40,913 nt of DNA from Bacteroidales bacterium UBA5281 (lineage in GTDB: Bacteria > Bacteroidota > Bacteroidia > Bacteroidales > Lentimicrobiaceae): contig DHSR01000019.1 of assembly GCA_002410555.1 (NCBI GenBank), positions 84,853-125,765 of the forward strand, given 5' to 3'. Below, in pieces: positions 33,900 through 40,913 of the stretch (position 1 is its first letter; each line of letters starts with the position of its first letter). The notes below the pieces were generated by a model that saw nothing but the letters and a program-made list of their open reading frames with translations, was not told where the DNA came from and did no database searches. The translations under genes and the position numbers were made by a program.

Positions 33900-35107
33900 T
33901 CAGTGTTTTTAACGGAGCGGGACAGGTTGATTATTTATTTGGTTTGATATCGGGTCTGGCTGAACATTCAAAAAAACCTGTGCATGTATTGGACAGCGAT
34001 GCTGCAGCACCCCTGCTACAACAAATGGATAATGTGATATTCCATCAGGTATACAGCTTCAAAGAAAGCAAAGCCTCAACATGGAGAAAATTAAAAAATA
34101 TAATTCGTTTTTATCGTTTGCAGCTCGGATATCTTATAAAGTCAAAGCCGGGAATAGTTCATTTCCAATGGCTAAACCGCCAATTATTCGCTGATAGAAT
34201 TATAATCCCTCTTGTTGCAAGATTGTTTGGACACAAAATGGTACTTACGGTTCATAACATCAATACAGCATCCCGTGATGAGCATGACTCTATTATTAAC
34301 AGGATAAGTCTGCGGATTTTGTATCATCTTTGTCATCACCTCATCGTACACACCCCGGGCAGCAGAGATGAATTAATTGAACACTTCAGTATTGATCCTG
34401 CCAAAATTGATGTTATCCGGCATGGCACCAATAACAAAGTGCAAATTACCAGACTGACTTCACCTGAGGCCCGAAACATACTAAATCTATCGGCAAATTC
34501 ACGTGTAGTATTATTTTTTGGAAATATTGACCATTATAAAGGATTGGATATTATACTCGACAGCTTAAAACAGCTGCCGGCTGATTTTTGCCAAAACTTA
34601 ACACTTATTATTGCAGGACAGGCCAAATCGAAAGAATATGATGAATTTATCAAAAAAAAGATATCTGATGTTTCAGACTCAGTTCATGTAAATATTATCC
34701 AAAAGCTGACTTTTATCCCCGACGAAGATATTGAGATATATTTTAAAGCAGCCGATTGTATTGTATTACCCTACAGAAAAATATATCAGTCAGGTATTAT
34801 ATTTATGGCCTATGCATTTGGACTCCCTATACTGGCTTCTGATACCGGCAACTTCAGAAATGACATCCCCGAAAACAAATGTGGTTATATTGTTAAAGAA
34901 AATACCTCAAAAGTATGGGCAGAATCGCTTTTATCTTACTTTGATTCTTCTTTATTCAGTCAACTAAAATCCAACCGGATTGAAATTAAGAAATGGGCAG
35001 ATGATTATTATTCATGGGAACAAATTGGTTCTGAAACCCTGTCCGTTTATTCAAATTTGAAAAAGAAAAGCCAATCAGGACTTAAAGCAACACTCAAATT
35101 GTTTTAG
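33893..35107 (+). CDS. Glycosyltransferase family 4 (GT-B fold)
   Basis: A 404-residue GT-B enzyme. The N-terminal half contains PGIVHFQWLNRQLF and MVLTVHNINTAS, typical of the acceptor domain. The C-terminal donor domain has VVLFFGNIDHYKGLDIILDSLKQLP, then ADCIVLPYRKIYQSGIIFMAYAFGLPILASDTG, the position of the EX7E-like nucleotide-sugar motif, here with the first Glu replaced (YRKIYQSG). The sugar is unknown. It overlaps the GT2 gene by 7 bases and is followed by the deacetylase after 58 bases containing a -7-like element. Confidence 0.85.
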   Translation: MLISVFNGAGQVDYLFGLISGLAEHSKKPVHVLDSDAAAPLLQQMDNVIFHQVYSFKESKASTWRKLKNIIRFYRLQLGYLIKSKPGIVHFQWLNRQLFADRIIIPLVARLFGHKMVLTVHNINTASRDEHDSIINRISLRILYHLCHHLIVHTPGSRDELIEHFSIDPAKIDVIRHGTNNKVQITRLTSPEARNILNLSANSRVVLFFGNIDHYKGLDIILDSLKQLPADFCQNLTLIIAGQAKSKEYDEFIKKKISDVSDSVHVNIIQKLTFIPDEDIEIYFKAADCIVLPYRKIYQSGIIFMAYAFGLPILASDTGNFRNDIPENKCGYIVKENTSKVWAESLLSYFDSSLFSQLKSNRIEIKKWADDYYSWEQIGSETLSVYSNLKKKSQSGLKATLKLF

Positions 35108-35135
35108 CTCAGATGATTTAATAGTCAGGGAATAT

Positions 35136-35143
35136 TATCTTTG
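35136..35143 (+). promoter_or_regulatory. Candidate -7 element before the deacetylase gene
   Basis: TATCTTTG, a full TAnnTTTG match, 22 bases before the TTG start of the deacetylase gene. This placement fits a transcription start near 35150. No good TTTG lies upstream at standard spacing. Confidence 0.4.
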
Positions 35144-35165
35144 TAAAAACAAAACATATTATCAT

Positions 35166-35996
35166 TTGGCCACAAACAAGTCCGTATTTTTCAGAAACGA
35201 TGATGTAAGGGACAGATTAGATTCGTCGCTTATTGATTTAACCATGCTGTGTATAGAACATCAGGTTCCTATTCAACATGCTGTTGAGCCGGCCAATGTC
35301 ACTTCAGAGGTTGCTGAATGGCTTATTGGAATAAAAAAACAACACCCTGATCTGATTGAGATCATTCAGCACGGATATAGCCATAACCTGAAAAACCCAC
35401 AACAAAAGATGGAATTTGGTGGAAAGCGGGGTTATCAGGATCAATATGATGACATAAAAAAAGGTAAGGAAATCATGGATCATACCTTTGGACATCTTTG
35501 GGAACCCATTTTCACTTTCCCTTATGGAACTTTTAATGAACATACCCTAATGGCCATCAATAATCTGGGCTATAAAGCCATATCATCAAAAATCAAATTC
35601 ACATTTAAAGGGCAAATTAAAAACAGATTGGGCAAACTGTTGGGTAAGGATATGTTGGTTGGTAAACACATCAGCTATCATCCAGGGTTACACAATGGAT
35701 ATCAATTCCGGGAAATTTCTGTTTCTGCTAACCTCATAAGGAGCTATACAGGCGAAACAACGGCCGAGCACTATGCTCTGGAGGACATTCTGAAACAAAT
35801 TACCACTGCAGGCATTCATACTGATATTATTGGAGTGCTTTTTCATCACCGGTTTCATGCCAATGTTCTCAATTTAACAGCCCAACTCATCAATACACTC
35901 CGGGACAAAGGTTATTCTTTTTCTACCCTGAGTAACCTCCTGAAACAAAATCAAAATCAGGATACCAAAGTAAATCGGAAATTCCCATGGCAGTAG
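35166..35996 (+). CDS. Polysaccharide deacetylase family protein (NodB-like)
   Basis: A 276-residue protein of the carbohydrate esterase 4 / NodB-like fold. FFRNDDV at residues 8-14 gives the catalytic Asp pair, and HGYSH at residues 69-73 is the H-x3-H metal motif. Next comes a segment with FTFPYGTFNEHTLMAINNLGYKAI, the catalytic-face motif. It would remove acetyl groups from N-acetyl sugars in the repeat unit or polymer, or a related reaction. The start is a TTG, the first possible start in the frame; later ATGs would remove the FRNDD motif, so TTG is favoured. No signal peptide is seen, so it probably acts in the cytoplasm. Confidence 0.82.
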   Translation: MATNKSVFFRNDDVRDRLDSSLIDLTMLCIEHQVPIQHAVEPANVTSEVAEWLIGIKKQHPDLIEIIQHGYSHNLKNPQQKMEFGGKRGYQDQYDDIKKGKEIMDHTFGHLWEPIFTFPYGTFNEHTLMAINNLGYKAISSKIKFTFKGQIKNRLGKLLGKDMLVGKHISYHPGLHNGYQFREISVSANLIRSYTGETTAEHYALEDILKQITTAGIHTDIIGVLFHHRFHANVLNLTAQLINTLRDKGYSFSTLSNLLKQNQNQDTKVNRKFPWQ

Positions 35997-36012
35997 CAGA
36001 AGGAAATACACA

Positions 36013-37179
36013 ATGAAGCAGATGAACAAATGGCTGTTATGCACCGGGCCCGACTGGTACCGGCCTTCGGTTACAAGTACCCGGCAAATAGCTTACCAGT
36101 TTCATGCAACCGGCTATAAGGTTCTTTGGGTCAACCCTGTAGCTTTCAAATCACCTTCTGTAAACTCGAGTACCAAAAAATCAAGAAATAAGAAAATATT
36201 AAATAAACTATTTACCCATATCCGTTTTTTTGCCAGACCCCAGCCCGGCTTTTATGTAATGGTTCCTTTTTACTTCCCGCTATTTGGTTCAAAATGGAAA
36301 AAAATCAACGATAAACTTATCGGTATTCAGGTACAATTTATTTCACTTTTACTGGGAATAAAATTTCGCAATACCATTTTATGGATATCAGGGAGTTTTA
36401 CTTTATCATCATTATTACATCATCGGTTTAAAATGAAAGTTTATCAGGCAGCCGATGTGATCTCAGAGTTCAGAACGAATGATGCTGACCTGTTGTCGCA
36501 ACTCAAAAAACAAGAAATACATTTATGCAACTCGGCAGATCACATCTTTGCCAGTTCACCAAATATAAAACAAAAGCTTAAAGCTTTGTCAGCTAAAAGA
36601 ATTCACTTGCTTACACATGGAGTAAACTTTGATCATTTCTCTAAACCACGACTACTAAATCCCTTTATGCTGAGCATAAAAGAAAAAGGATTACCAATTG
36701 CCGGATATTATGGTACACTTTCAGATGCCAATGACAAGGAAGTTTTCAAAGCATTGGCCGGACATGGGTTTTCTGTTGTAATAATCGGGAAAGTACTGGG
36801 AGATTACTCCACGCTGCAAGGATTGGAAAACATTTACTTTACTGGCCCAATTTCCTTTGATGAATTGCCCTCCTATGCCCAGGGATTTGATGTTTGCCTG
36901 CTCAACTGGATTATGGCCAACTGGATTACCAATTCCTTTCCCGTTAAAACGCTTGAGTACCTTGCTATGGGCAAACCAATTGTAAGTTGTCCCATCCCTG
37001 TTATAATAGAAATGTTTGAAGAAGTAGTTTATTTCGCAAACACCCCTCAACAATTTGTAAAAAAATCCGTTACGGCTATAGATGAAGACAACCCGGTACT
37101 CGCAGCCAAACGCATGAATTTGGCCAGAGAACATACCTGGGAAAACAAATTCAGGATCATTGAAGAAACCATAGGATGA
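36013..37179 (+). CDS. Glycosyltransferase (GT-B fold, family 1/4-like)
   Basis: A 388-residue GT-B type protein. The N-terminal half starts with WLLCTGPDWYRPSVTSTRQIAYQF and lacks a signal. The donor half contains GYYGTLSDANDKEVF, IYFTGPISFDELPSYAQGFDVCLLNW and NSFPVKTLEYLAMGKPIVSC, the last being the usual nucleotide-sugar motif with Glu. It resembles TuaH-like and other glycosyltransferases of polysaccharide clusters. The acceptor and sugar are unknown. It starts 16 bases after the deacetylase stop, and its stop overlaps the next gene by four bases. Confidence 0.8.
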   Translation: MKQMNKWLLCTGPDWYRPSVTSTRQIAYQFHATGYKVLWVNPVAFKSPSVNSSTKKSRNKKILNKLFTHIRFFARPQPGFYVMVPFYFPLFGSKWKKINDKLIGIQVQFISLLLGIKFRNTILWISGSFTLSSLLHHRFKMKVYQAADVISEFRTNDADLLSQLKKQEIHLCNSADHIFASSPNIKQKLKALSAKRIHLLTHGVNFDHFSKPRLLNPFMLSIKEKGLPIAGYYGTLSDANDKEVFKALAGHGFSVVIIGKVLGDYSTLQGLENIYFTGPISFDELPSYAQGFDVCLLNWIMANWITNSFPVKTLEYLAMGKPIVSCPIPVIIEMFEEVVYFANTPQQFVKKSVTAIDEDNPVLAAKRMNLAREHTWENKFRIIEETIG

Positions 37180-38468
37180 TAATCGGATTAAAAATTATAG
37201 ATAAACTGAGGGGCACCAATATTCTGGAACATTACCGGGCCTTTAAGCAATTACCCGATGATTCAGGATTCATTGAGAAGCAGCAGAAAATAAATTTGTC
37301 AACATTTTTACTAACTATTCGGGATAGAAATGCATTTTATCATCCACTGCTTCATGCCTTTAAGCCAGCTGAGATTTCCGAAGACCCTGTGCGCGTACTC
37401 AGCAGCCTTCCGGTTATGGACAAAGCGTTCATTAATGAAAACTTTGATTTGCTCTTTACGCCCATAAAAGGAATTCCATATCAGCAAAAAAAAACCGGAG
37501 GCAGCACCGGCAATCCTTTTCGTTTTTATGTTGACAAAGCACATCTTTCAGGTATGTGGGCATTAAATTACTATTTCTGGCATCAGTATAGCGGTTACAA
37601 TCCCGGCGATCCTTTTGTAACCATCGCAGGCACTTCATTGCGCACTGATAATCATAGATTTGCAGAAAATACATATCATAACTTGCAGAACAATTATTTT
37701 GTAAAAGGTGATATTATTGAAAAAAACTTCACTCCTGATGCCGGCAAATTAAAAAAAGCTGTACTCATATATGGATATCCCAGTTCCATTTACAGTATAC
37801 TTAAAATGAAACCCGATTTTCCACGATATTTTGAGCAGCTTAAAGCCATATTTACCACATCGGAACAATTACAGCCAGGGGTCAGACAAGCCATTGAGAA
37901 AGCTTTTAACCGACCAGTTTTCGATATTTATGGTGCAAATGATGGAGGTATTTTAGGCTGTGAATGCAAAGTGCATCAAGGATATCATTTCAATTTCAAC
38001 CACTGCTATGTTGAAACGATAGCTCATACATCCGGAATGAATGAACTATTGCTTACCAACATGAAAAGTCTTACCCAACCTTTCATAAGATATAAAGTAG
38101 GTGATGTGGGGAGTATTATCAATACGCAATGTGGATGTGGTTCTTTTTGGCCCAGAATTACGGAATTGCAGGGAAGAACACGAGACATGATTTACCTGCC
38201 GGATGGAAGCACTATTCATGGCTCCTTATTTAATAAAATTTTTTACTCCTTACCTGAAATAGAATCCTATCGTATCATCCAACAGGCTGACTATAGCATT
38301 CATATATTCATCCGTATGAACGAAGGTTATAAGCTGAATGACTACAGCCTGAAATTAAAGGATAAACTGGCCAAACAACTTAACATGCTTAATTTTGAGA
38401 TATTTCCAATGCCTCCCTTTGATTCGTCAAACTCCAAATTTAAGATTATAGAAAGCCATGTCGTTTAA
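37176..38468 (+). CDS. CapK/PaaK-like adenylate-forming enzyme
   Basis: A 430-residue member of the CapK / phenylacetate-CoA ligase family of AMP-forming enzymes. The ATP motif KKTGGSTGNPFRFYVD is clear, as are DIYGANDGGILGCEC (adenosine-binding region with possible metal-binding Cys) and RYKVGDVGSI followed by CGCGSFWPRITELQGRTRDMIYLPDG, the hinge region. CapK-like proteins are common in capsule clusters and are thought to activate a carboxylic acid for attachment to the polymer or to a carrier. Start and stop overlap both neighbours (4 and 11 bases), showing tight translation coupling with the glycosyltransferase and CapA-like genes. Confidence 0.85.
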   Translation: MIIGLKIIDKLRGTNILEHYRAFKQLPDDSGFIEKQQKINLSTFLLTIRDRNAFYHPLLHAFKPAEISEDPVRVLSSLPVMDKAFINENFDLLFTPIKGIPYQQKKTGGSTGNPFRFYVDKAHLSGMWALNYYFWHQYSGYNPGDPFVTIAGTSLRTDNHRFAENTYHNLQNNYFVKGDIIEKNFTPDAGKLKKAVLIYGYPSSIYSILKMKPDFPRYFEQLKAIFTTSEQLQPGVRQAIEKAFNRPVFDIYGANDGGILGCECKVHQGYHFNFNHCYVETIAHTSGMNELLLTNMKSLTQPFIRYKVGDVGSIINTQCGCGSFWPRITELQGRTRDMIYLPDGSTIHGSLFNKIFYSLPEIESYRIIQQADYSIHIFIRMNEGYKLNDYSLKLKDKLAKQLNMLNFEIFPMPPFDSSNSKFKIIESHVV

Positions 38469-39480
38469 ATTAAGCAGTGTTGGTGATATTATGCTGGGCG
38501 AAAATGTTCATCATTTTAAACGCGGCATTATTACACGCTACAAAAACAACTACACCAGCCTTATGGCTCCGCCTGTAATAAAAACACTCTCCTATGCCGA
38601 CCTGTTTTTATTTAATATGGAATCTTCACTGATGCCGGATGAATTGTTATCTTCCCGGGACATATTAAACGGAGTATACAGAGCACCAGTCAGTACCTTA
38701 ACTTTTTTTGATAATATACATGCCATTAAAGTTGCAAACATTGCCAACAATCATTTTGGCCAACATGGACAATCAAGCATCGATTTCAGCATATCGGCGC
38801 TTAATAAAAAAGGTATCGAAGTAACCGGCAGGGATAACCGGCCTTTAATTTTAAAGATTGGAACCAAAAAAATAAAAATCTGGGGGGTAAGCCTGGTTAC
38901 TGACAATGCTTATTCCGGGGGATACTTTAAAAGTTCTTATGAGGAACTTATTGAAGTTATGCAACTGAAAATAAAAGAAGATGATGAAATAAGGATCATA
39001 AGCATTCATTGGGGCGATGAATATCAGACCATTGAAAATGAACAGCAAAAAAGGCTGGCTAAGGATTTAAGTGAAGCCGGATTTGATATAATCCTCGGGC
39101 ATCATCCACATGTTGTTCAACCCGTGAAACAAATTGGTTCAACCCGGGTTATTTATAGTCACGGGAATTTTATTTTTGATCAGGATTTTTCGAAAATTAC
39201 CCGAACCGGATTAATTTTCCAGTTCGATTTTGCTACTGATAAACAAAATTTGTTATTTTCGCATCAGAAGCGACACCAGATTTACAAAACTACTCTTACT
39301 TCACCTGATGAATTGTTGCATTATTGCATAAAGAAACATCATCGTTTACTGCCTTTCTTTATGCGTATTTTAATGAAATTAGAACTGATTGTTCATTTTC
39401 ATACTTTGAACCGTAGTATAGTGAAAGTATTTGGCCAACGGCTTTTTATGCAAAAAACTAAGAAAAGCATCTATGAGTAA
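38458..39480 (+). CDS. CapA-like protein (metallophosphatase fold)
   Basis: A 340-residue protein of the CapA/PgsA family. Motifs of the calcineurin-like metallophosphatase fold in this family are present: SVGDIMLGENV near the start, NIANNHFGQHGQSSIDFSIS with the Asn-His pair, ISIHWGDEYQTIENEQQKRLA, and IILGHHPHVVQPV. CapA was first described in poly-gamma-glutamate capsule synthesis, and relatives occur in many exopolysaccharide clusters with unknown exact role. No signal peptide or membrane anchor is seen, unlike Bacillus CapA. It overlaps the CapK-like gene by 11 bases and the PssD gene by 8. Confidence 0.85.
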   Translation: MSFKLSSVGDIMLGENVHHFKRGIITRYKNNYTSLMAPPVIKTLSYADLFLFNMESSLMPDELLSSRDILNGVYRAPVSTLTFFDNIHAIKVANIANNHFGQHGQSSIDFSISALNKKGIEVTGRDNRPLILKIGTKKIKIWGVSLVTDNAYSGGYFKSSYEELIEVMQLKIKEDDEIRIISIHWGDEYQTIENEQQKRLAKDLSEAGFDIILGHHPHVVQPVKQIGSTRVIYSHGNFIFDQDFSKITRTGLIFQFDFATDKQNLLFSHQKRHQIYKTTLTSPDELLHYCIKKHHRLLPFFMRILMKLELIVHFHTLNRSIVKVFGQRLFMQKTKKSIYE

Positions 39481-39928
39481 TCTCAAGATACTTGCAATAG
39501 CCTCAAGCGGTGGCCACTGGATACAATTAATGCGGCTTATGCCAGCATTCACTAACCAGCAGCTTATTTTTGTGACTACAAATAAAGGTTACCGGCAGCA
39601 GGTTGAGGGAAATGAGTTTTATTCCGTGAGCGATGCCACCCGATGGCAGAAGCTGAAACTTATAAAAATGGGATTTGAGGTTGGGAAAATTATGTTTATG
39701 AAAAATCCGGATGTAATTATCTCAACAGGAGCAGCTCCAGGTTTAATGGCTATTATCTGGGCCTGGATATTGCGTAAAAAAAGTATCTGGGTGGACAGTA
39801 TAGCCAATGTAGATCGCGTTTCGATGAGTGGACGGATTGCAAAAAAGTTTTGCACACTGCATCTTACCCAATGGGAACATCTGGCCGACAATAAAATAAC
39901 ATTCTTTAAAGGTACAGTTATAAAATGA
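39473..39928 (+). CDS. pssD: PssD/Alg14-like glycosyltransferase subunit
   Basis: A 151-residue protein matching the membrane-anchoring half of a split GT28-type transferase (Alg14 in yeast, PssD in rhizobia). The start LKILAIASSGGHWIQLMRLMPAF is the signature of the family, and it has the central MKNPDVIISTGAAPGLMAIIWAWI and KSIWVDSIANVDRVSMSGRI segments. With PssE it transfers a sugar (GlcNAc or glucuronic acid in known cases) to the lipid-linked acceptor at the membrane. A longer frame exists from 39431, but the ATG at 39473 fits the family start. It overlaps the downstream partner by four bases. Confidence 0.9.
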   Translation: MSNLKILAIASSGGHWIQLMRLMPAFTNQQLIFVTTNKGYRQQVEGNEFYSVSDATRWQKLKLIKMGFEVGKIMFMKNPDVIISTGAAPGLMAIIWAWILRKKSIWVDSIANVDRVSMSGRIAKKFCTLHLTQWEHLADNKITFFKGTVIK

Positions 39929-40416
39929 TATTACTGGTAACAGGCACTCAGGAACCATTCGACAGATTGGTAAGCGCAGTAGACGAATGGGCTGCAACAA
40001 CCCATGATGCCGACATTTTTGGACAGATTGCAAATGCTTCCTATATTCCCAAAAACTTTAACTATTCCCGTTTTATTGAACCTGGGGAGTTTAATGAAAA
40101 ATTTAAAGCCGCCTCGCTTATTATAGCTCATGCCGGCATGGGAACAATACTTCAGGCCCTGCAATTTTCCAAACCTATAATTGTGTTTCCCCGTTTATTT
40201 AAATTTCACGAAACGCGCAATGACCATCAGGTAGCTACTGCAAGAAGCCTCGGAAAACTCGGTTATGTGCGCGACGTGTACAATGAAACTGAGCTCTTTG
40301 AGGTGTTGAATAATCGGTCTTCGGTTCATCCGGCACCGCCAATTGGCCCCGCAGCCTCCGAAACCCTGATACAATTCATAAGAGATTTCCTTGCCTCGTG
40401 TGAAAAACAAACTTAA
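39925..40416 (+). CDS. pssE: PssE/Alg13-like glycosyltransferase catalytic subunit
   Basis: A 163-residue protein equal to the C-terminal donor-binding half of GT28 enzymes. The start ILLVTGTQEPFDRLVSAVDEWA resembles the opening of PssE/Alg13 proteins, and the segment LIIAHAGMGTILQALQFSKPIIVFPRLFKFHETRNDHQ is the UDP-sugar binding motif (HAG-GT...P...ND-Q). It forms an active transferase only together with PssD, whose gene overlaps it by four bases. It ends the tightly packed run of genes that began at 36013; 251 bases without a gene follow. Confidence 0.9.
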   Translation: MILLVTGTQEPFDRLVSAVDEWAATTHDADIFGQIANASYIPKNFNYSRFIEPGEFNEKFKAASLIIAHAGMGTILQALQFSKPIIVFPRLFKFHETRNDHQVATARSLGKLGYVRDVYNETELFEVLNNRSSVHPAPPIGPAASETLIQFIRDFLASCEKQT

Positions 40417-40513
40417 ATACTATAAATATCAGGGTAAATGTAATTGTTAGAGAAAGAGATTGTTTATCATAAGTCTAAATAACAGAATAAGTATAAATAT
40501 AACAAAATTGTAT

Positions 40514-40521
40514 TATTTTTG
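40514..40521 (+). promoter_or_regulatory. Candidate -7 element before the last gene
   Basis: TATTTTTG is a full TAnnTTTG match about 147 bases before the start at 40668, in the 251-base spacer after pssE. No TTTG stands at the usual distance upstream. The long leader (about 140 bases) would leave room for regulation, but I could not find a clear structure in it. Confidence 0.35.
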
Positions 40522-40667
40522 TCTCTGGAGGATTTTTCTGCTTTTGATACTCATTTTCCTAACTTTAACTCAACTCACTCCCTGTTAACTGCCCATACCA
40601 AACTTTAAACTTCTCCAATTGTTAAAGTATAGCAATATATTTATTGTTTTAATTGTAAGAAAAAGGC

Positions 40668-40898
40668 ATGATTGCTGAACGCGAAGATTTAAGTAGTAAA
40701 ACCTTCACCATAATTGTTACCATAATTTCATTATTGGTATTCATTGCATCATTCTTTATTCTGCGATTTATCAGAAGTGGGGATCTCCCCTATTCTACGG
40801 AGTACCTTACCGTTCTTCTGATGTTTTTTCCCATTTGGATGTATGGCCTCGATTTAACCAATCTTACCAGGTTCTACCGATCAAAGGATATAACCTAA
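40668..40898 (+). CDS. N-terminus of a probable sugar-phosphate (polyprenyl) transferase, interrupted by a frameshift
   Basis: The 76-residue frame has two membrane helices (FTIIVTIISLLVFIASFFIL and YLTVLLMFFPIWMYGLDL) followed by TRFYRSK. This looks like the start of EPS polyprenyl glycosylphosphotransferases (WcaJ type), which start repeat-unit synthesis on undecaprenyl phosphate. The frame stops at 40896-40898. In the frame one base back, the text from 40883 reads KGYNLICAIN and is open to the window edge, so one base missing from the A run at 40883-40885 would restore a continuous protein. Either the gene is broken, or there is a sequencing error, or it is a distinct short membrane protein. 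The rest lies beyond the window. Confidence 0.5.
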   Translation: MIAEREDLSSKTFTIIVTIISLLVFIASFFILRFIRSGDLPYSTEYLTVLLMFFPIWMYGLDLTNLTRFYRSKDIT

Positions 40899-40913
40899 TC
40901 TGTGCGATTAATT

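Noticed and set aside
1..40913. CRISPR arrays, tRNA/rRNA genes, transposases, phage genes
   Set aside because: I looked for regularly spaced repeats, clover-leaf-like segments, IS ends and transposase motifs and saw none.

Overview
The window comes from the Bacteroidota. The evidence is type IX secretion (T9SS) and gliding genes (two PorU-like C25 proteases, PorP/SprF, GldJ), TAnnTTTG-type promoter elements instead of sigma70 boxes, few obvious Shine-Dalgarno sites and AT-leaning DNA. The position of gldJ next to porU and murF matches an arrangement I recall from Flavobacterium. No rRNA, tRNA, CRISPR array, insertion sequence or prophage was seen. Genus cannot be fixed from the sequence.

Layout. 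(1) 1-9364, mostly minus strand: the tail of an unidentified gene, then a probable operon of two abutting PorU-like proteases, a PfkB sugar kinase and a PlsC-type acyltransferase. (2) 9626-14691, plus strand, divergent from porU: porP/sprF-like, gldJ, a strong terminator, then murF and anmK (cell-wall synthesis and recycling). (3) 14698-20111: a TonB-dependent receptor with the CxxxM and HxM copper ligands of the OprC/NosA family, followed by an MbnP-like lipoprotein. Facing them across a shared terminator is a four-gene minus-strand operon: ECF sigma factor, zinc-finger anti-sigma factor, CnrX/ZraP-like sensor and Spy-like chaperone. Together they look like a copper or metal acquisition and envelope-sensing module, and this is the most interesting part of the window. 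(4) 20220-24618: two small unknown genes, then exbB-exbD-tonB-folC. The Ton motor could energise the nearby receptor. (5) 24621-29827: thiF-thiS, the P5C dehydrogenase pruA, a short-chain dehydrogenase and an ALDH7-type aminoadipate-semialdehyde dehydrogenase (amino-acid catabolism). (6) 29899 to the end: an exopolysaccharide cluster with a Wzx flippase, Wzy-like polymerase, three glycosyltransferases, a polysaccharide deacetylase, CapK-like adenylating enzyme, CapA-like protein, the split glycosyltransferase PssD/PssE, and the N-terminus of a probable initiating sugar-phosphate transferase that is interrupted by a stop just before the window ends.

Most assignments rest on motifs read by eye. 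No database search was possible, so substrate-level statements (copper, sugar identity) are inference.
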